A stretch of DNA of 6,250 nucleotides from Desulfobacteraceae bacterium. Lineage in GTDB: Bacteria; Desulfobacterota; Desulfobacteria; Desulfobacterales; Desulfobacteraceae. The DNA lies in NCBI GenBank assembly GCA_023140455.1, contig JAGLLQ010000360.1, forward strand, positions 1 to 6,250. Reading direction: 5' to 3'. The position numbers and the translations under genes are program-made. How positions within the stretch are numbered: position 1 is the first letter of the stretch; each line of letters starts with the position of its first letter. This document shows, in pieces, positions 6,130-6,250 of this stretch. The notes beneath the pieces were generated by a model. That model saw only the letters and a list, made by a program, of their open reading frames with translations. It was not told the DNA's origin and made no database searches.

Positions 6130-6250
6130 TCAGGTAAGTTTTTTTCTTTTGTAACGAAATGTGTGATGATTCATATTCAGGAGTTTTGCAGCCTTACTTT
6201 CGTTTCCGTCTGCAAGCTTGAACGCTTCATTTATGTAAAATTTTTCTATG
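6130..6250 (-). CDS. C-terminal end of a Fis/NtrC-type DNA-binding regulator, partial (probable sigma-54 activator)
   Basis: Thirty-nine codons enter from the right edge and end at a TGA at 6132-6130. The residues include INEAFKLADGNESKAAKLL followed by NMNHHTFRYKRKKLT. This follows the pattern of the Fis-type helix-turn-helix that closes NtrC-family activators: a helix, the GN-x-SKAA-x-LL turn, then a recognition helix beginning T-x-R-x-KR-KK-L. Sigma-54 activators are the commonest proteins ending this way, and the paired kinase downstream plus the sigma-54 promoter in the window fit that reading. The AAA+ and sensor domains are outside the window, so a Fis-like or other regulator with the same tail cannot be excluded. 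It is 17 bases upstream of the kinase and likely co-transcribed with it. Confidence 0.82.
   Translation of the reverse strand, partial: IEKFYINEAFKLADGNESKAAKLLNMNHHTFRYKRKKLT

Noticed and set aside
1..6250. Mobile element, CRISPR array, tRNA or other structured RNA
   Set aside because: No transposase or integrase coding, spaced repeat array, tRNA-like cloverleaf or terminal inverted repeats were seen; nearly the whole window is co-oriented coding DNA.

Overview
All genes in this window lie on the minus strand, so biological order runs from high to low coordinates. The DNA is AT-rich. The proteins (dCache sensor kinase, receiver-only regulator, TauE/SafE permease, GAF-PAS kinase) resemble those of Desulfobacterota, most likely a sulfate reducer of the Desulfobacterales type. 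That assignment is inference from protein style. There are no rRNA, tRNA, CRISPR or mobile-element signatures.

Layout from right to left: (1) 6250-6130, the last 39 codons of a protein ending in a Fis/NtrC-type helix-turn-helix, most likely a sigma-54 activator (bEBP). (2) 6112-4142, a soluble GAF-GAF-PAS histidine kinase with a TTG start, 17 nt behind the regulator. (3) 4141-3941, a regulatory intergenic region with a perfect 19-bp direct repeat at 21-bp period, an IHF-like site and a sigma-54 -24/-12 promoter. (4) 3940-2189, a membrane dCache sensor kinase. (5) 2160-1765, a receiver-only response regulator. (6) 1701-418, a TauE/SafE permease. (7) 418-1, the start of a membrane-anchored protein of unknown function, coupled to the permease by a TAATG stop/start overlap and cut by the window edge.

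Proposed working: the regulator and the soluble kinase form an NtrC/NtrB-like pair. The phosphorylated regulator would bind the tandem repeat about 120-160 bp upstream of the predicted transcription start and, with IHF bending, activate the sigma-54 promoter. That would express a second signalling module (dCache kinase plus single-domain receiver) together with a putative sulfur-anion exporter and its partner. The window is thus a candidate two-tier signalling cascade around a TauE/SafE transporter. The sites and genes are read directly from the sequence; the wiring and substrate are inference.

The sigma-54 promoter also implies that the dCache kinase starts at 3940 and not at the longer-frame ATG at 4003, which lies inside the promoter.
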